In this document: positions 17,790-27,136 of the stretch, piece after piece
How the letters are laid out: each line of letters opens with the position of its first letter
Numbering within the stretch: the stretch's first letter is position 1
Assembly: GCF_000014865.1 (NCBI RefSeq)
Contig: NC_008576.1
Coordinates: 4,431,001 to 4,495,000, forward strand
From: Magnetococcus marinus MC-1
GTDB taxonomy: Bacteria; Pseudomonadota; Magnetococcia; Magnetococcales; Magnetococcaceae
DNA length: 64,000 nucleotides
Reading direction: 5' to 3'
Made by a program: the position numbers and the translations under genes
The notes under the pieces: generated by a model
Told to the model about the DNA's origin: nothing
The model's database searches: none
What the model saw: only the letters and a program-made list of their open reading frames with translations

Positions 17790-18419
17790 TTATTGAGCGT
17801 TAGGAGCGTACCAGCCAGGGGCATAACCATAGGCCCACGGAGGTATGCCATATCCAGGGTTCATGGTGTAGCCAGGGTTCATGGTGTAGCCAGGGTTCAT
17901 GCCATAACCGCGGTTCATACCACGACCCATGCCAGGCTGCATACCACAGCTTTGCCCCCTCATCTTATTATGATACCCCTGACCCATACCTTTACCTTGG
18001 CCCATACCCATACCTTGGCCCATACCCATACCTTGGCCTGGACCCATACCGAAACCCTGTCCAGGCTTTCCTGCGACAAATTCGCTGCTCTCTACTTTGC
18101 CATCTTTATTGGTATCTAGGTTGTCCAACATGCTCTCAATGCGGGCTTTGCGGCGGGCTTGCTTGGCTTGTAAAATCTCGTCAGCGGTGACAAATCCATC
18201 TTTGTCGGTATCCATCGCTTCAAAGCGCTCGGTGCGATGCGCACTCCACTCTTCAGCGGAGACGGTACCGTTGCCATCGGTATCCGCCAGACGCATACCA
18301 TGGCCCTTGCAGCCACACCCCCCAAAGCCACCATTTGGACCAGCCCACAGATTTTCGCTAGCGACCAGCCCCATACCCAAGATAGCGGTTAATGCGATTA
18401 ATGCCGTTCCCTTTTTCAT
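17790..18419 (-). CDS. Secreted EF-hand protein with Gly-Met repeats
   Basis: About 209 residues. The start at 18417-18419 has GGAG six bases upstream and gives a signal peptide (MKKGTALIALTAILGMGLVA). Three calcium-type EF-hand loops follow: DTDGNGTVSAEE, DTDKDGFVTADE and DTNKDGKVESSE. The C-terminal half is low complexity: repeats of GMGQGMGMGQG, then Asn-Pro-Gly-Tyr-Thr-Met repeats, encoded by short tandem DNA repeats at about 17860-17930 and 17980-18050. A GCGCKGHGM motif after the signal peptide and many Met residues could bind a soft metal. It precedes the ECF sigma operon on the same strand and may be a metal-buffering or signalling protein of that system. Confidence 0.78.
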   Translation of the reverse strand: MKKGTALIALTAILGMGLVASENLWAGPNGGFGGCGCKGHGMRLADTDGNGTVSAEEWSAHRTERFEAMDTDKDGFVTADEILQAKQARRKARIESMLDNLDTNKDGKVESSEFVAGKPGQGFGMGPGQGMGMGQGMGMGQGKGMGQGYHNKMRGQSCGMQPGMGRGMNRGYGMNPGYTMNPGYTMNPGYGIPPWAYGYAPGWYAPNAQ

Positions 18420-18638
18420 GACACGCTCCGATAGGTTATTGAGCATGGGACACGCTGTCTCATCTGCTCTTGCCTATTAAACGTCAGGGGAAAAACGATT
18501 CCTTCGCGATGGTGGGGATTTTTTTTAGCAACCCATTATCCATGCATGGGCCATCTATAGGGTCTGTTGATCCATACATACCATGATTCAGGTTGCCAGG
18601 ATATTGCACCCCATCAACCTACGGGTATCACAAACCAT

Positions 18639-19064
18639 TTAGCTCGTTGGGTCGGCTGAGCTGAGCAGATCTTGCACCGTCACCCCTTGCAAGGCGTGCC
18701 GGATCGCTTCGTTGATAACCACCCAATGGGGGCGCATATGGCAGGCATCGAACTGCTCACAGTGGTCGGTCTGCTCGTCATCACAGCAATCGGTAATGGC
18801 AACGGCGGTGCCTTCAAGTGCGGTTATCAACGCCTCCAGTGAGATCTCTAGAGGCAATTTTGCCAACCGATAACCACCTTTTAACCCGCGCACACTGCAC
18901 AACAGTTCAGCCCGCACCATAATCTTGAGTACCTTACGTACACTGGGTTCCGGCAGCTTGGTATGCTGAGCAATCTCGCTGGCACTATGCACCCGTTCTG
19001 GAGCCTTGGCCATATGCATCATTACCAAGGTACCATAGTCAGTCATTCGGCTCAGACGTAACAT
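18639..19064 (-). CDS. Rrf2-family transcriptional regulator
   Basis: 141 residues. The N-terminal winged helix is typical of Rrf2 proteins (SRMTDYGTLVMMHMA, ASEIAQHTKLPEPSVRKVLK, GGYRLAK). A Cys cluster near residues 93-108 (CC, C, C in DCCDDEQTDHCEQFDAC) matches the position of the iron-sulfur ligands of IscR/NsrR/SufR-type members, so it may sense iron-sulfur status or nitric oxide. No isc or suf genes are adjacent, and its operator cannot be identified from one copy. A start at the third codon-region Met is also possible but would clip the conserved N-terminus. Confidence 0.88.
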   Translation of the reverse strand: MLRLSRMTDYGTLVMMHMAKAPERVHSASEIAQHTKLPEPSVRKVLKIMVRAELLCSVRGLKGGYRLAKLPLEISLEALITALEGTAVAITDCCDDEQTDHCEQFDACHMRPHWVVINEAIRHALQGVTVQDLLSSADPTS

Positions 19065-19217
19065 GAATCGCGCACCTCTGCGGCATGGGATGGATGGATA
19101 GCCGGGCCATCATCGCATATACAGACCACAGATTGGTACTATTAAGATGGCGTCACCTCGGCCAACCAGCGCCCTCTCCCCATGGGTCACGCCCATACAT
19201 GTTGCTTTTTCTCCACC

Positions 19218-21248
19218 TTAGGCCACGGTAAAACGACGCACCATTTCATTTAACTTGCCACTGGTTTGGGCCAGCTGTTCGGCGTAGTCGCTTACCTCCT
19301 GGGAGATACCTTCAAACTCACTGGTTACATGACCAATATTGTCCATGGTAAGGGCAACCCGACGGGTTGTTTCTGCTGCTTCGGTCACAAAATCGCTAAT
19401 TTGCCCTTGGGTAAGGGAGGCCTCCTCAACCTGATGATTGATCATACCTACCCCGCTACTGCTTTCAGAAACCCGGGCCGCAACCTCACCAATACCCTGT
19501 GCAATCTCCCCTAAGGATCGCGATGCCTCGCCCATCTGTCCCGTCAAAGTACCCATTTGTTTCGATAGGCCATCGGTATTGGTTGCGGTTAAGTCCATGG
19601 TTTCTGAGACGCGGGTTAGAATGCTCTCCTGCTCATCCGCCACCTGATTGATGCTGGCATTCTCTTCATGAATACGTTGAATTACCTTGGTCATCTCCGC
19701 ACTACTACGGGCTACCTGACCACTGCTATCTTGAATATTATCCACTTGGTGGCCAATATTGAAGGTCGCCTCTGCCGTCTGCCGCGCCAGCTCTTTAACC
19801 TCGTTGGCGACCACGGCAAAGCCTTTACCCGACTCCCCAGCACCGGCGGCTTCAATGGATGCATTCAGGGCCAACATATTGGTCTGCTCCGCAATATCAT
19901 TGATCAAGCCCACCACCTTACCAATCTCAAGGGCGGATTTTTCCAACTCACCAGCCAACCGATTGGTGGTCTGCACCTGCTGCTGCGCCTGTTCAGAACC
20001 TTGGCTGGCACTGGTGCAGCGTTGACGCATCTCCCGCACAGCCAACGCCAACTCGGTTACCGCCTCACGCACCGTATGTACGGCATCGCGGTTCTGGTTG
20101 GCCCCTTCGTAAAGGTGCTCTAGCGAGCCATCTACCAGCTTTACGGCTGTGGCTACGCCGGACAAACCTGCATCCGCCTGTTCACTGGCCGCAGAAATCG
20201 CACTCATGTCACTGCTCATATTGGCAATGGTATGGGAGATCGTATACAGGTTTTCAGTGCTGTTACCCACGGCGGCCGATACCTCGGTCATTTTTTGACT
20301 AACCTCTTTAGAGGTATCACACGCTTGGTTGGCGTGGCTTCGCATATCCCCGGCTCCACGGGTGAGCAGGTTGGACATTTTTAACAATTTTTGCGACGCT
20401 TGCCCCATATGCTGTGACTGCTGGGTAATCTCCTGCACCAACTGCTGGAGGGATTGGGTCATCTGTAACATGGCATTAACAATGCTGTCGGCATGGCTCT
20501 TACGAGCCTTATCTAGCGTTTTATCACCTATGACCAAATTACCTCGGGCTACCCGACCGGCCATGTGCGCCAGATCCTTGGGTTCACACCCCAAGGCGTT
20601 TAAAATAGAGCGCCCTACCAGCAAACCAAAGACTAGAGTCAATGCCACAAATCCCATCAGATAAATTGCGGCCGTTCGAGCATCACCCTTAAAAATTTCA
20701 TCCACATCATCAATATAGATGCCCGAACCGATGATCCACCCCCACGGCTGAAATTTTTTTACGCTAGAGACTTTAGGCGAGGGTTCCGTGGCGTTGGGCT
20801 TGGTCCAATGGTACTCCACCAGAGCATCGTCAGCCTGTTGCAGCGCGGTGACCATCGCCACAAACAGCCGTTTACCCGCTTGATCGGTTACCTCTGTCAG
20901 GTCTTTGCCATCCAACGCCGGTTTAAGTGGATGCATAATCATGGTGGGATGACTGTCATTTATCCAAAAATAGTTACTCCCATCATATCGCAACACCTTA
21001 ATCATATTTTTGGCCTGTTCTTGCGCCTGTTGGGTGCTCAAACGGCCCTGCTGCTCCAAGGCATTAAAATGTGCCAAAATGGTGTAGGCTGACTCAACCT
21101 GCATGCGCACAAAGCTATACCGATCTTCTAACATGCGCTCCTTTTTGGAGGCTATTAAAATCACCCCTATCAGTACCATGAACAGACTGGCTACACCGAT
21201 AATCATACCTACACGAGCGCGCAAAGAAGTCTCGGAAAGTTGTAGCAT
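19218..21248 (-). CDS. Methyl-accepting chemotaxis protein with Cache sensor
   Basis: 676 residues. Membrane span 1 is near residues 12-32. A single Cache-type periplasmic domain follows, with the landmark phrases [29 protein letters not shown] and [14 protein letters not shown]. Span 2 lies near 192-212 and a HAMP-like segment comes after. The cytoplasmic coiled coil carries the signalling tip [19 protein letters not shown] and [20 protein letters not shown]. No C-terminal CheR-tethering pentapeptide is seen; it ends RRFTVA. Cache_2 receptors often bind small carboxylates or amines, but the ligand is not readable. It is monocistronic, with a long AT-rich upstream region. Confidence 0.93.
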   Translation of the reverse strand: MLQLSETSLRARVGMIIGVASLFMVLIGVILIASKKERMLEDRYSFVRMQVESAYTILAHFNALEQQGRLSTQQAQEQAKNMIKVLRYDGSNYFWINDSHPTMIMHPLKPALDGKDLTEVTDQAGKRLFVAMVTALQQADDALVEYHWTKPNATEPSPKVSSVKKFQPWGWIIGSGIYIDDVDEIFKGDARTAAIYLMGFVALTLVFGLLVGRSILNALGCEPKDLAHMAGRVARGNLVIGDKTLDKARKSHADSIVNAMLQMTQSLQQLVQEITQQSQHMGQASQKLLKMSNLLTRGAGDMRSHANQACDTSKEVSQKMTEVSAAVGNSTENLYTISHTIANMSSDMSAISAASEQADAGLSGVATAVKLVDGSLEHLYEGANQNRDAVHTVREAVTELALAVREMRQRCTSASQGSEQAQQQVQTTNRLAGELEKSALEIGKVVGLINDIAEQTNMLALNASIEAAGAGESGKGFAVVANEVKELARQTAEATFNIGHQVDNIQDSSGQVARSSAEMTKVIQRIHEENASINQVADEQESILTRVSETMDLTATNTDGLSKQMGTLTGQMGEASRSLGEIAQGIGEVAARVSESSSGVGMINHQVEEASLTQGQISDFVTEAAETTRRVALTMDNIGHVTSEFEGISQEVSDYAEQLAQTSGKLNEMVRRFTVA

Positions 21249-21878
21249 TTTAACTTACCTTATAGAAAGTTTTCGTTTCACTCACCCAATCAACCTTAAA
21301 CCTATAACCGTTGAATACGCCTTTGTTTACCGTGATGTTTGATGATAAATATTGATTGTTCCACATATCACGTTCACCCTATCTGTGTACATATAGCCTC
21401 TCTTCACCCGTTTTTTGAGTGACTTCATTTTATTATAGTGAACAAATGCATCTAATAGTTACAGTTAGTTTCGATTTGTTTCTTTTTTTATCTCATAACT
21501 CTCATTAAGCACTTTAGAATATTTCAATATTATGTTGAATGCGTCCCTATACGTACGGTGGTTTTATATATACAGACTTATTCATATGGCTTTATTAAAA
21601 ACCAAAGGCGCGGCTGTTCACTTGTGCATTTCCGCCCTACGGCACCCTTGACCTGCCAAACGGCTGGCGCGCGAGCTTAACCTTCGATCTTAACGGTTGC
21701 TCTTGGCCTGCTATAGCGCCATACTTGACAGGTTTTTTTCAGATGTTTAGCGCCAATGCAGGCCATGCATCACGGCCATCTCATACGGTTTGTCGTGGCT
21801 TTACCCCACATGGGTTTAGGGGCTGCCCCTAAGCCGCCAAACCTTGTTCGATTTACCCGTGCTGGGAGACGCGATCCT
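21249..21878. promoter_or_regulatory. Divergent promoter region, chemoreceptor and dGTPase
   Basis: About 630 bases between divergent genes, strongly AT-rich at 21350-21600. It should hold both promoters. I see no convincing sigma-28 or sigma-54 box and no small gene. The open frame that extends the dGTPase upstream to 21756 is probably leader sequence. Confidence 0.4.
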
Positions 21879-23207
21879 ATGCAGCTACCGTGGCAGCAGC
21901 TGTTGAGTACCCAACGTTCCGGTCATCAAACCCGTAGCGAACATGATCGGCGTAACCCTTTTGAAACCGATCTGGACCGCATCACCTTTTCTACCCCCTT
22001 TCGGCGCTTAAAAGATAAAACCCAAGTACATGCTCTGCCCGATAACGACCATGTGCGCAACCGTTTAACCCACAGCTTGGAAACCGCTTCGGTGGGACGC
22101 TCCCTTGGCGTTTTGGCGGGAGATCGGCTTTGTGATCGGTCTGGACATTGCGAGGGTCTGACCCCACCCCACTTTGGCTATGTGGTGCAGGCCGCTTGTC
22201 TGGCCCATGATATTGGCAACCCCCCCTTTGGTCATGCGGGCGAGGATGCCATTCGCAGTTGGTTCAAACAAAACAGCACGGTTTTGGCCGATCTTACCGA
22301 ACCACAGCGTTTGGATTTTCTCCATTTTGAAGGGAACGCCCAGGGCTTTCGCATCCTCACCCAACTGGAATATGGACGCCGTGAGGGGGGCTTGCGGCTG
22401 ACCCATGGGGTTTTGGCAGCCTTTAGTAAATATCCCCGCAGCGCACGGCCAGTAACCGGTTTGGGGGCTGGTCAGCGAAAAAATGGACTCTATCAATCCG
22501 AACTGGACCAATTTAGCCAAGTTGCGCACACCACCGGCCTACGCCAAGTGGCCCAACAGGCTTGGCAGCGCCACCCCATGGCCTATCTTATGGAAGCCGC
22601 CGACGATATTTGCTATGCCCCCATTGACCTGGAAGATGGCTTTGAATTGGGGTGGATACCCTTTGACCACATTCAGGCGCTTCTGGCTCCCATCGCCCAG
22701 TTTGAGCCCCGCAATCGTGGCTCGCAGCTGGAGCAAGTGCGTTTTTTGCGCACCATGGCCATCACCAAGTTAATTGAAGCCGCCGTGGATCAATTTGTCA
22801 CCCACCTTCCCGCCATCATGCAGGGTACCTACCCCCACACTTTGCTGGAAAGCTCCCCCTTGGCACAAGCCGTTAAAACCGCCAAACAGGCTGCTCGACA
22901 CTCCATTTTTAACCATGAGGCCGTACTCTTGCGGATTGCTACCGGCCATCGAGTACTCACCGGCTTGCTGGATATGTTCTACCCTGTTTTTATGCGGTTG
23001 CACCAAGCCGCATGGCAGGTTCAAGCCTTGCCAACCTATGAACGCCACTTGGCACAACTGCTGGGGCAAGATCTGCTGCAAACCCTGCAAGCGCAGCCCA
23101 CCCAAGATCTTTACGCGGCGTTACAGACACTGACCGACACCATCTCAGCCATGACCGACGGACAAGCCATGCGGCTGTTTCGGCGCTTAAACGGTATTCA
23201 GTTATAA
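21879..23207 (+). CDS. dgt: dGTP triphosphohydrolase-like HD-domain phosphohydrolase
   Basis: About 442 residues from ATG 21879, which has GGGAG at 21864-21868. An upstream in-frame start at 21756 would add 41 residues without similarity. The N-terminal signature RSEHDRRNPFETDLDRI and FSTPFRRLKDKTQV is typical of dGTPases. The HD metal site is NRLTHSLE plus LAHDIGNPPFGHAGE. The enzyme cleaves dNTPs, classically dGTP, to deoxynucleoside and triphosphate, affecting nucleotide pools. Length fits the type-1/type-2 Dgt family. It is transcribed alone; no terminator is obvious except the long hairpin at 23388. Confidence 0.93.
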   Translation: MQLPWQQLLSTQRSGHQTRSEHDRRNPFETDLDRITFSTPFRRLKDKTQVHALPDNDHVRNRLTHSLETASVGRSLGVLAGDRLCDRSGHCEGLTPPHFGYVVQAACLAHDIGNPPFGHAGEDAIRSWFKQNSTVLADLTEPQRLDFLHFEGNAQGFRILTQLEYGRREGGLRLTHGVLAAFSKYPRSARPVTGLGAGQRKNGLYQSELDQFSQVAHTTGLRQVAQQAWQRHPMAYLMEAADDICYAPIDLEDGFELGWIPFDHIQALLAPIAQFEPRNRGSQLEQVRFLRTMAITKLIEAAVDQFVTHLPAIMQGTYPHTLLESSPLAQAVKTAKQAARHSIFNHEAVLLRIATGHRVLTGLLDMFYPVFMRLHQAAWQVQALPTYERHLAQLLGQDLLQTLQAQPTQDLYAALQTLTDTISAMTDGQAMRLFRRLNGIQL

Positions 23208-23815
23208 TGAGGGCTGAAGCACATAAGGGCCAAGGAGTCCAGCATAAAGGAGATCTGAGCCTTTTTCCTCAAGCCAGGGTTAGCCATTGAACAACAGGGG
23301 GGATCTACAAGGGTGGGGTATGCTAACGGCAGCGACCAACACCAACGATAAAGCAGCCCGAGTAGACTCACGGGCCAGATCATGAACCGCTACAAGCGTA
23401 CCCACCACGAAGATGGATTTTCATCTCGTGGTGGGTACGCTTATAGCGATCTCAGAGCTGTGGGGAAATAAACCAACCATTTACTGCGGCCAGCCATTCA
23501 CTGCGGGATGCCTATTTATAATCAAGGCATGCGGGGTGAGAGGTCGTCCCTGAAAATAGATAAAAAAAACCCAACCAGCGGGAGCCGATCGGGTCAGCAA
23601 GAGTTTGCACGCTGATGATTATAAAACAGAGTGGTACGTTTACAAACCCTTTTTTTGACTTTTGGATGCTTTTTTTTAGGAAACCCCTTTGAAGATGGGA
23701 TTTACAGGGGGAGAAAGCGCAATTTGTCAGGTTCATTTAGGATCATCCCCGCGATGAATCATCGAAGAGAGAGCCAGGGTAGGCTCATAATGTCTACCCT
23801 ATTTCCCAAGGGGGC
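23208..23815. other. Intergenic region with a long inverted repeat
   Basis: No gene is recognisable. It contains the long hairpin at 23388-23448 and a near direct repeat of about 15 bases around 23478-23510 (minus strand GCAGTGAATGGCTGG, GCAGTAAATGGTTGG). It could be a decayed mobile element, but no transposase fragment can be recognised. Confidence 0.4.
23388..23448. repeat. Long imperfect hairpin
   Basis: Arms of about 27 bases (23388-23415 and 23422-23448) pair around GATTTT with one bulged A and one mismatch. They include AAGCGTACCCACCACGA on one side. No T tract follows, so this is more than a standard terminator. Confidence 0.75.
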
Positions 23816-25678
23816 TCAAGGAAGTTTCTCCCCAGAGAGCCTTAAATAATGGTCGCTTTCCGGTTTTAGACCGAACAGAGCAAGCACATCCTCAGGGGAT
23901 TCTGTTGGGGTGCATCGAAGTGTCATCGTATCATCGACCTGCCCGTTGGCCCACAACCCAGATCGGCAACCGCTGCGTAGTTTCCATAGGGGTAGATGGC
24001 GTATGGGGCTATGTGCATCATTCCCTTGGTCATAAAAACGGGGGTGCGTTGGCGACCAGGGTTGGTGAAACCACTGTGCCTTGAGCACTCCATACAGATC
24101 GACCCATTGCATGGGCTGGCTAGGCCGTTGCGCCCAACCGGCATCACGGCTATATAGCGCCAATAGCGGTGCAAAGCCATGCTCCAAACAGCGGTTTTTC
24201 TGCCATTGCACCCCCTGCCCCATCGCCCCACCATGCAGTAGGATAATCAAAGGGCGATCTTTAAACCGCTGCTTGAGGAGCTGGATTTTCATTTGGATCG
24301 CCTGATTAAGCGACTCAAGGGCCTGTTTATAGCGCATACGTTGATGGGCCATCCATAAACCATCATCGTAGGGCACCTCAAGGGTGAGCTCTGGCAAGGC
24401 CAGATGCTCCATAATAAACAGCGGATCACCCTCTGGTACCGTGCTGTAGTCATACACGAGGGCTTGGTGGCGTGCTTGGTTAAGCTGCTCATGGCTAACC
24501 CGCCGCAGCCAATCTTGTACCAGCGGTGCCGGTATGGCGCGCAGCAACCGCTGCTCCAAGGGGTTGAGCCAAGCGTGGTTTTGGGTATGCGCCAACAGAT
24601 TTTCCCCGATGTCTGCCAGATAAGGCGCTTGCTGTTGGGCATCGGCATAAAAAATTTGGTAGCCCTGTTGCCGCAGAAAGTGCAACCAGGGCCGCTGGGC
24701 CATCTGCTGCTTGACCAACCACTGCAACCATACCCTCGGCACAGGCTGCTCAATGACCCGCTCAAACAGCCGATTCTCCATACCCCACAGGCTCCACAAC
24801 GCCAAGTCGGTACGGGGATGGCTCAACAGGGCATCCCTTGCCACCCTAAAGCCGTGCTGCTGTAGTGCGGTAAGAAAGGTGTGGTTATCCCCAAATGCGT
24901 TGGCCTGCAAGACATCCCCTCGGGGATAACCTTGCAGTTGGATTTGCACAATAACCGGGGCCGAGGCCATTTTTAGCGCAGGGGTGGTGTCACTGAGCGG
25001 GGGCTCTCTTAGCTGTTGCAGCCGTTGGAGCAAGCTCCAAGGTAGCTGATGCGCCAACACCAAAACCCATACCACCACCATCGCACCATTCAGCAAGAGG
25101 GTTAGACCCCTCCCCCACACGGCGCGTACCATTAAATAACCCCAGATGGTACCCATCAATAGCGCGGCGGCCCACAGAGGATCCCACTGCATCAAACTTG
25201 CGGTGCTCAAGGCCGCCACCAACATCACCCGGCTCCAGGCCCGTGACCAACCCTCCCGCAGTAAGACCAAGCCCAATAGCGCCAGCAGCACCAGCAAAAA
25301 GCCCGCCCAATTTAAAGCCGGTAGTGCCACCGGCCCCATGGTACCAATAAACAGATAGAGTGTCTGAGCATGCCCAAGCAGCAGTCGCGCCGCCGGTTCA
25401 GTTAAAATGACCATCAGAGTAAACAGCCCAGCCCGGTGGCGGTTACCCAGTAGGCTCACCCCCAGCAGATAGATCAGCAGGGTCAAACCATAAAGCAGCA
25501 CAAGGGGGCGCAGGGCATACCCCCATGTGTATAGATGCGGGGCTTGTAGCCACCACCACACCACGGGCAAGGGTACCAGCAGCAGCAGATACCATGGATA
25601 GGTTGGAAAGCGACACCAGAGGGTGCCTGCACTGGGGGAATTAACCATATTCATCACAATGGGGGCATTCATGCACAA
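23816..25678 (-). CDS. Membrane sulfatase-fold protein, probably catalytically altered
   Basis: 620 residues. At least six hydrophobic spans fill residues about 28-235. A soluble domain follows that aligns by eye with the sulfatase/LTA-synthase-like family (PVIVQIQLQGYPRGDVL, FGDNHTFLTALQQHGF, then SHPRTDLALWSLWGM). In active relatives the first strand ends in an Asp-Gly-Tyr that ligates metal. Here it is Gln-Gly-Tyr. The Thr usually used as nucleophile is kept in HPRTDLAL. The late His-Gly-Asp-His-type motif is replaced by LLHGGAMGQG. This suggests loss of classical phosphatase/transferase chemistry while the fold is kept. The role is unknown, possibly envelope modification or binding. It is monocistronic, and the start is uncertain by up to 10 codons. 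Confidence 0.7.
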   Translation of the reverse strand: MCMNAPIVMNMVNSPSAGTLWCRFPTYPWYLLLLVPLPVVWWWLQAPHLYTWGYALRPLVLLYGLTLLIYLLGVSLLGNRHRAGLFTLMVILTEPAARLLLGHAQTLYLFIGTMGPVALPALNWAGFLLVLLALLGLVLLREGWSRAWSRVMLVAALSTASLMQWDPLWAAALLMGTIWGYLMVRAVWGRGLTLLLNGAMVVVWVLVLAHQLPWSLLQRLQQLREPPLSDTTPALKMASAPVIVQIQLQGYPRGDVLQANAFGDNHTFLTALQQHGFRVARDALLSHPRTDLALWSLWGMENRLFERVIEQPVPRVWLQWLVKQQMAQRPWLHFLRQQGYQIFYADAQQQAPYLADIGENLLAHTQNHAWLNPLEQRLLRAIPAPLVQDWLRRVSHEQLNQARHQALVYDYSTVPEGDPLFIMEHLALPELTLEVPYDDGLWMAHQRMRYKQALESLNQAIQMKIQLLKQRFKDRPLIILLHGGAMGQGVQWQKNRCLEHGFAPLLALYSRDAGWAQRPSQPMQWVDLYGVLKAQWFHQPWSPTHPRFYDQGNDAHSPIRHLPLWKLRSGCRSGLWANGQVDDTMTLRCTPTESPEDVLALFGLKPESDHYLRLSGEKLP

Positions 25679-25781
25679 ATGGGTTCGTCAACACCCAAGC
25701 AACATAGCATAGGCATCCACCGACAACCATGTCAGAGTATCTTAACGCCCTTTTAAAGCGGGGAGAGATGCAAAGGGGGTA

Positions 25782-25804
25782 AGCCCCTGTGAAAGGGGCT
25801 TTTG
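25782..25804 (+). terminator. Terminator-like hairpin
   Basis: AGCCCCT (25782-25788) pairs with AGGGGCT (25794-25800), followed by TTTT on the plus strand. No plus-strand gene ends nearby, so it may stop read-through or belong to an unannotated transcript. Confidence 0.45.
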
Positions 25805-25920
25805 CCAAATGGAGACAAACCGTCCGCGAGATGACCAAACCCTACGGCAACCCCTCAGCGTGGGGTGGCTTAGCTCCTACCCTAACGTACCTAGCGCTTA
25901 GACCATAAACCGTGCCCACC

Positions 25921-26628
25921 TTACAGAGGATCGAGGTCGATCACAACTTGACGCACCACACCCAGCAGGGTGTAACGATAACGGGAGAGATCCACGATGG
26001 GATAACGAGGATTGAGCGGTTTTAGATAGCGCCCACCACCCTCAAGTACCAGCTGTTTAAAGGTCGCTTCGGGTTCACCCTCGAGGTGCGCAATAACCAG
26101 ATAGTTGTTTTGTGCCACGTAGGCAGGGTCCACCAAAATCGTGGAACCCTCTGGAACCTTGGGTTCCATGGAATCCCCACCCACCTTCAGGGCAAAAGCG
26201 TGGTTACCAAAGGGTTTGGTAACTTCCACCAGATCATAAACCTCGCCCATTTGCTGTGCCTGATAGCCAGACTGGCTCCAGTGGATCACATTCGACCAGT
26301 TGAGCATGGGCAGCCTACGTACAGCACCGCTGTTTTGTTCGTTGGCAAATTCACGCAGTGAACCGTGACCAATGGCTAACCACTCGGGTCGTACCCCTAA
26401 AACCTGGGCAAATTCCGCTGTATATCCGGATCGTCGGGTATGGCCCGCACAGACATGTTGTACCGTCTGGGGGCGAATGCCCACCCGCCGCGCCAACTCC
26501 GATTGGGACATACCAACATGGTCCAGCGCCATACGCAACCGCTCACCTAGGGTGTTAAATTCCCCCACTGTCTTACTTGGGTCTGCTAATGAAGAGTAGT
26601 CAGACTCCCCATGTAGATCTTTTTTCAT
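25921..26628 (-). CDS. XRE-type repressor with S24 (LexA/CI-like) domain
   Basis: About 235 residues. An N-terminal helix-turn-helix lies at residues 27-60 (GERLRMALDHVGMSQSELA, RRVGIRPQTVQ). A C-terminal S24 domain has the Ser in GGDSMEPKVPEGSTILVDP and the Lys in EATFKQLVLEGG. AGGA seven bases upstream favours the ATG at 26626-26628 over the GTG one codon earlier. The usual Ala-Gly self-cleavage site is not seen in the linker between domains; the only Ala-Gly lies within the DNA-binding part. No phage genes adjoin, so it is either a solitary prophage relic or a host regulator. Palindromes upstream could be its operators. Confidence 0.82.
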   Translation of the reverse strand: MKKDLHGESDYSSLADPSKTVGEFNTLGERLRMALDHVGMSQSELARRVGIRPQTVQHVCAGHTRRSGYTAEFAQVLGVRPEWLAIGHGSLREFANEQNSGAVRRLPMLNWSNVIHWSQSGYQAQQMGEVYDLVEVTKPFGNHAFALKVGGDSMEPKVPEGSTILVDPAYVAQNNYLVIAHLEGEPEATFKQLVLEGGGRYLKPLNPRYPIVDLSRYRYTLLGVVRQVVIDLDPL

Positions 26629-26793
26629 CACGATATCCTCAAGGACGGATCATTCCAATGTATTCGTGGGAAGCATGCGGGAAAATCGCCACCTAAACCC
26701 TCGTGCCCTTAACTACATTATGATCCATGCATTATTACTAAGAGTGTCCCATGCGAAGTAAGTTTCCCCATTGGTAATTTGCTGAGTATCATA

Positions 26794-26808
26794 CACAATT
26801 TAATTGTG
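26794..26808. promoter_or_regulatory. Candidate operator CACAATT-T-AATTGTG
   Basis: A perfect 7-base inverted repeat with one central base, in the gap upstream of the S24 repressor and about 330 bases before the dehydrogenase gene. Consistent with a dimeric repressor site; not proven. Confidence 0.4.
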
Positions 26809-26934
26809 ATATGCAGCACACATACAAATGGCTGTATTTACAAAAGATTGGCTTGAAATGCCGTATTCACCCACCCCGCTTGCCCAAGACAGACAACCCT
26901 TGCTTCGAGGGTTCACTGGATCGTTGCTTTTATC

Positions 26935-26958
26935 TGAATATTCAATTGATTAATCAAT
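26935..26958. promoter_or_regulatory. Two abutting palindromes
   Basis: TGAATATTCA (26935-26944) is followed without a gap by ATTGATTAATCAAT (26945-26958), both perfectly palindromic. They lie between the S24 repressor and the divergent dehydrogenase gene in otherwise gene-free sequence (26629-27136). Confidence 0.45.
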
Positions 26959-27136
26959 ATACACAACCGCATATCCAGAAGCCCGCTAGGGTAACACACT
27001 TTTATATCCATCCGGAAATATGAATTTTCTATAGGTGTAAGATTTTGCGGTAAATGTTGCTTTCAACTGTTTTTACCTGCACTTTTCAGCATTATGCTAG
27101 GGATGATCTTCACATTAACCAACAGGTGAGTAACTC

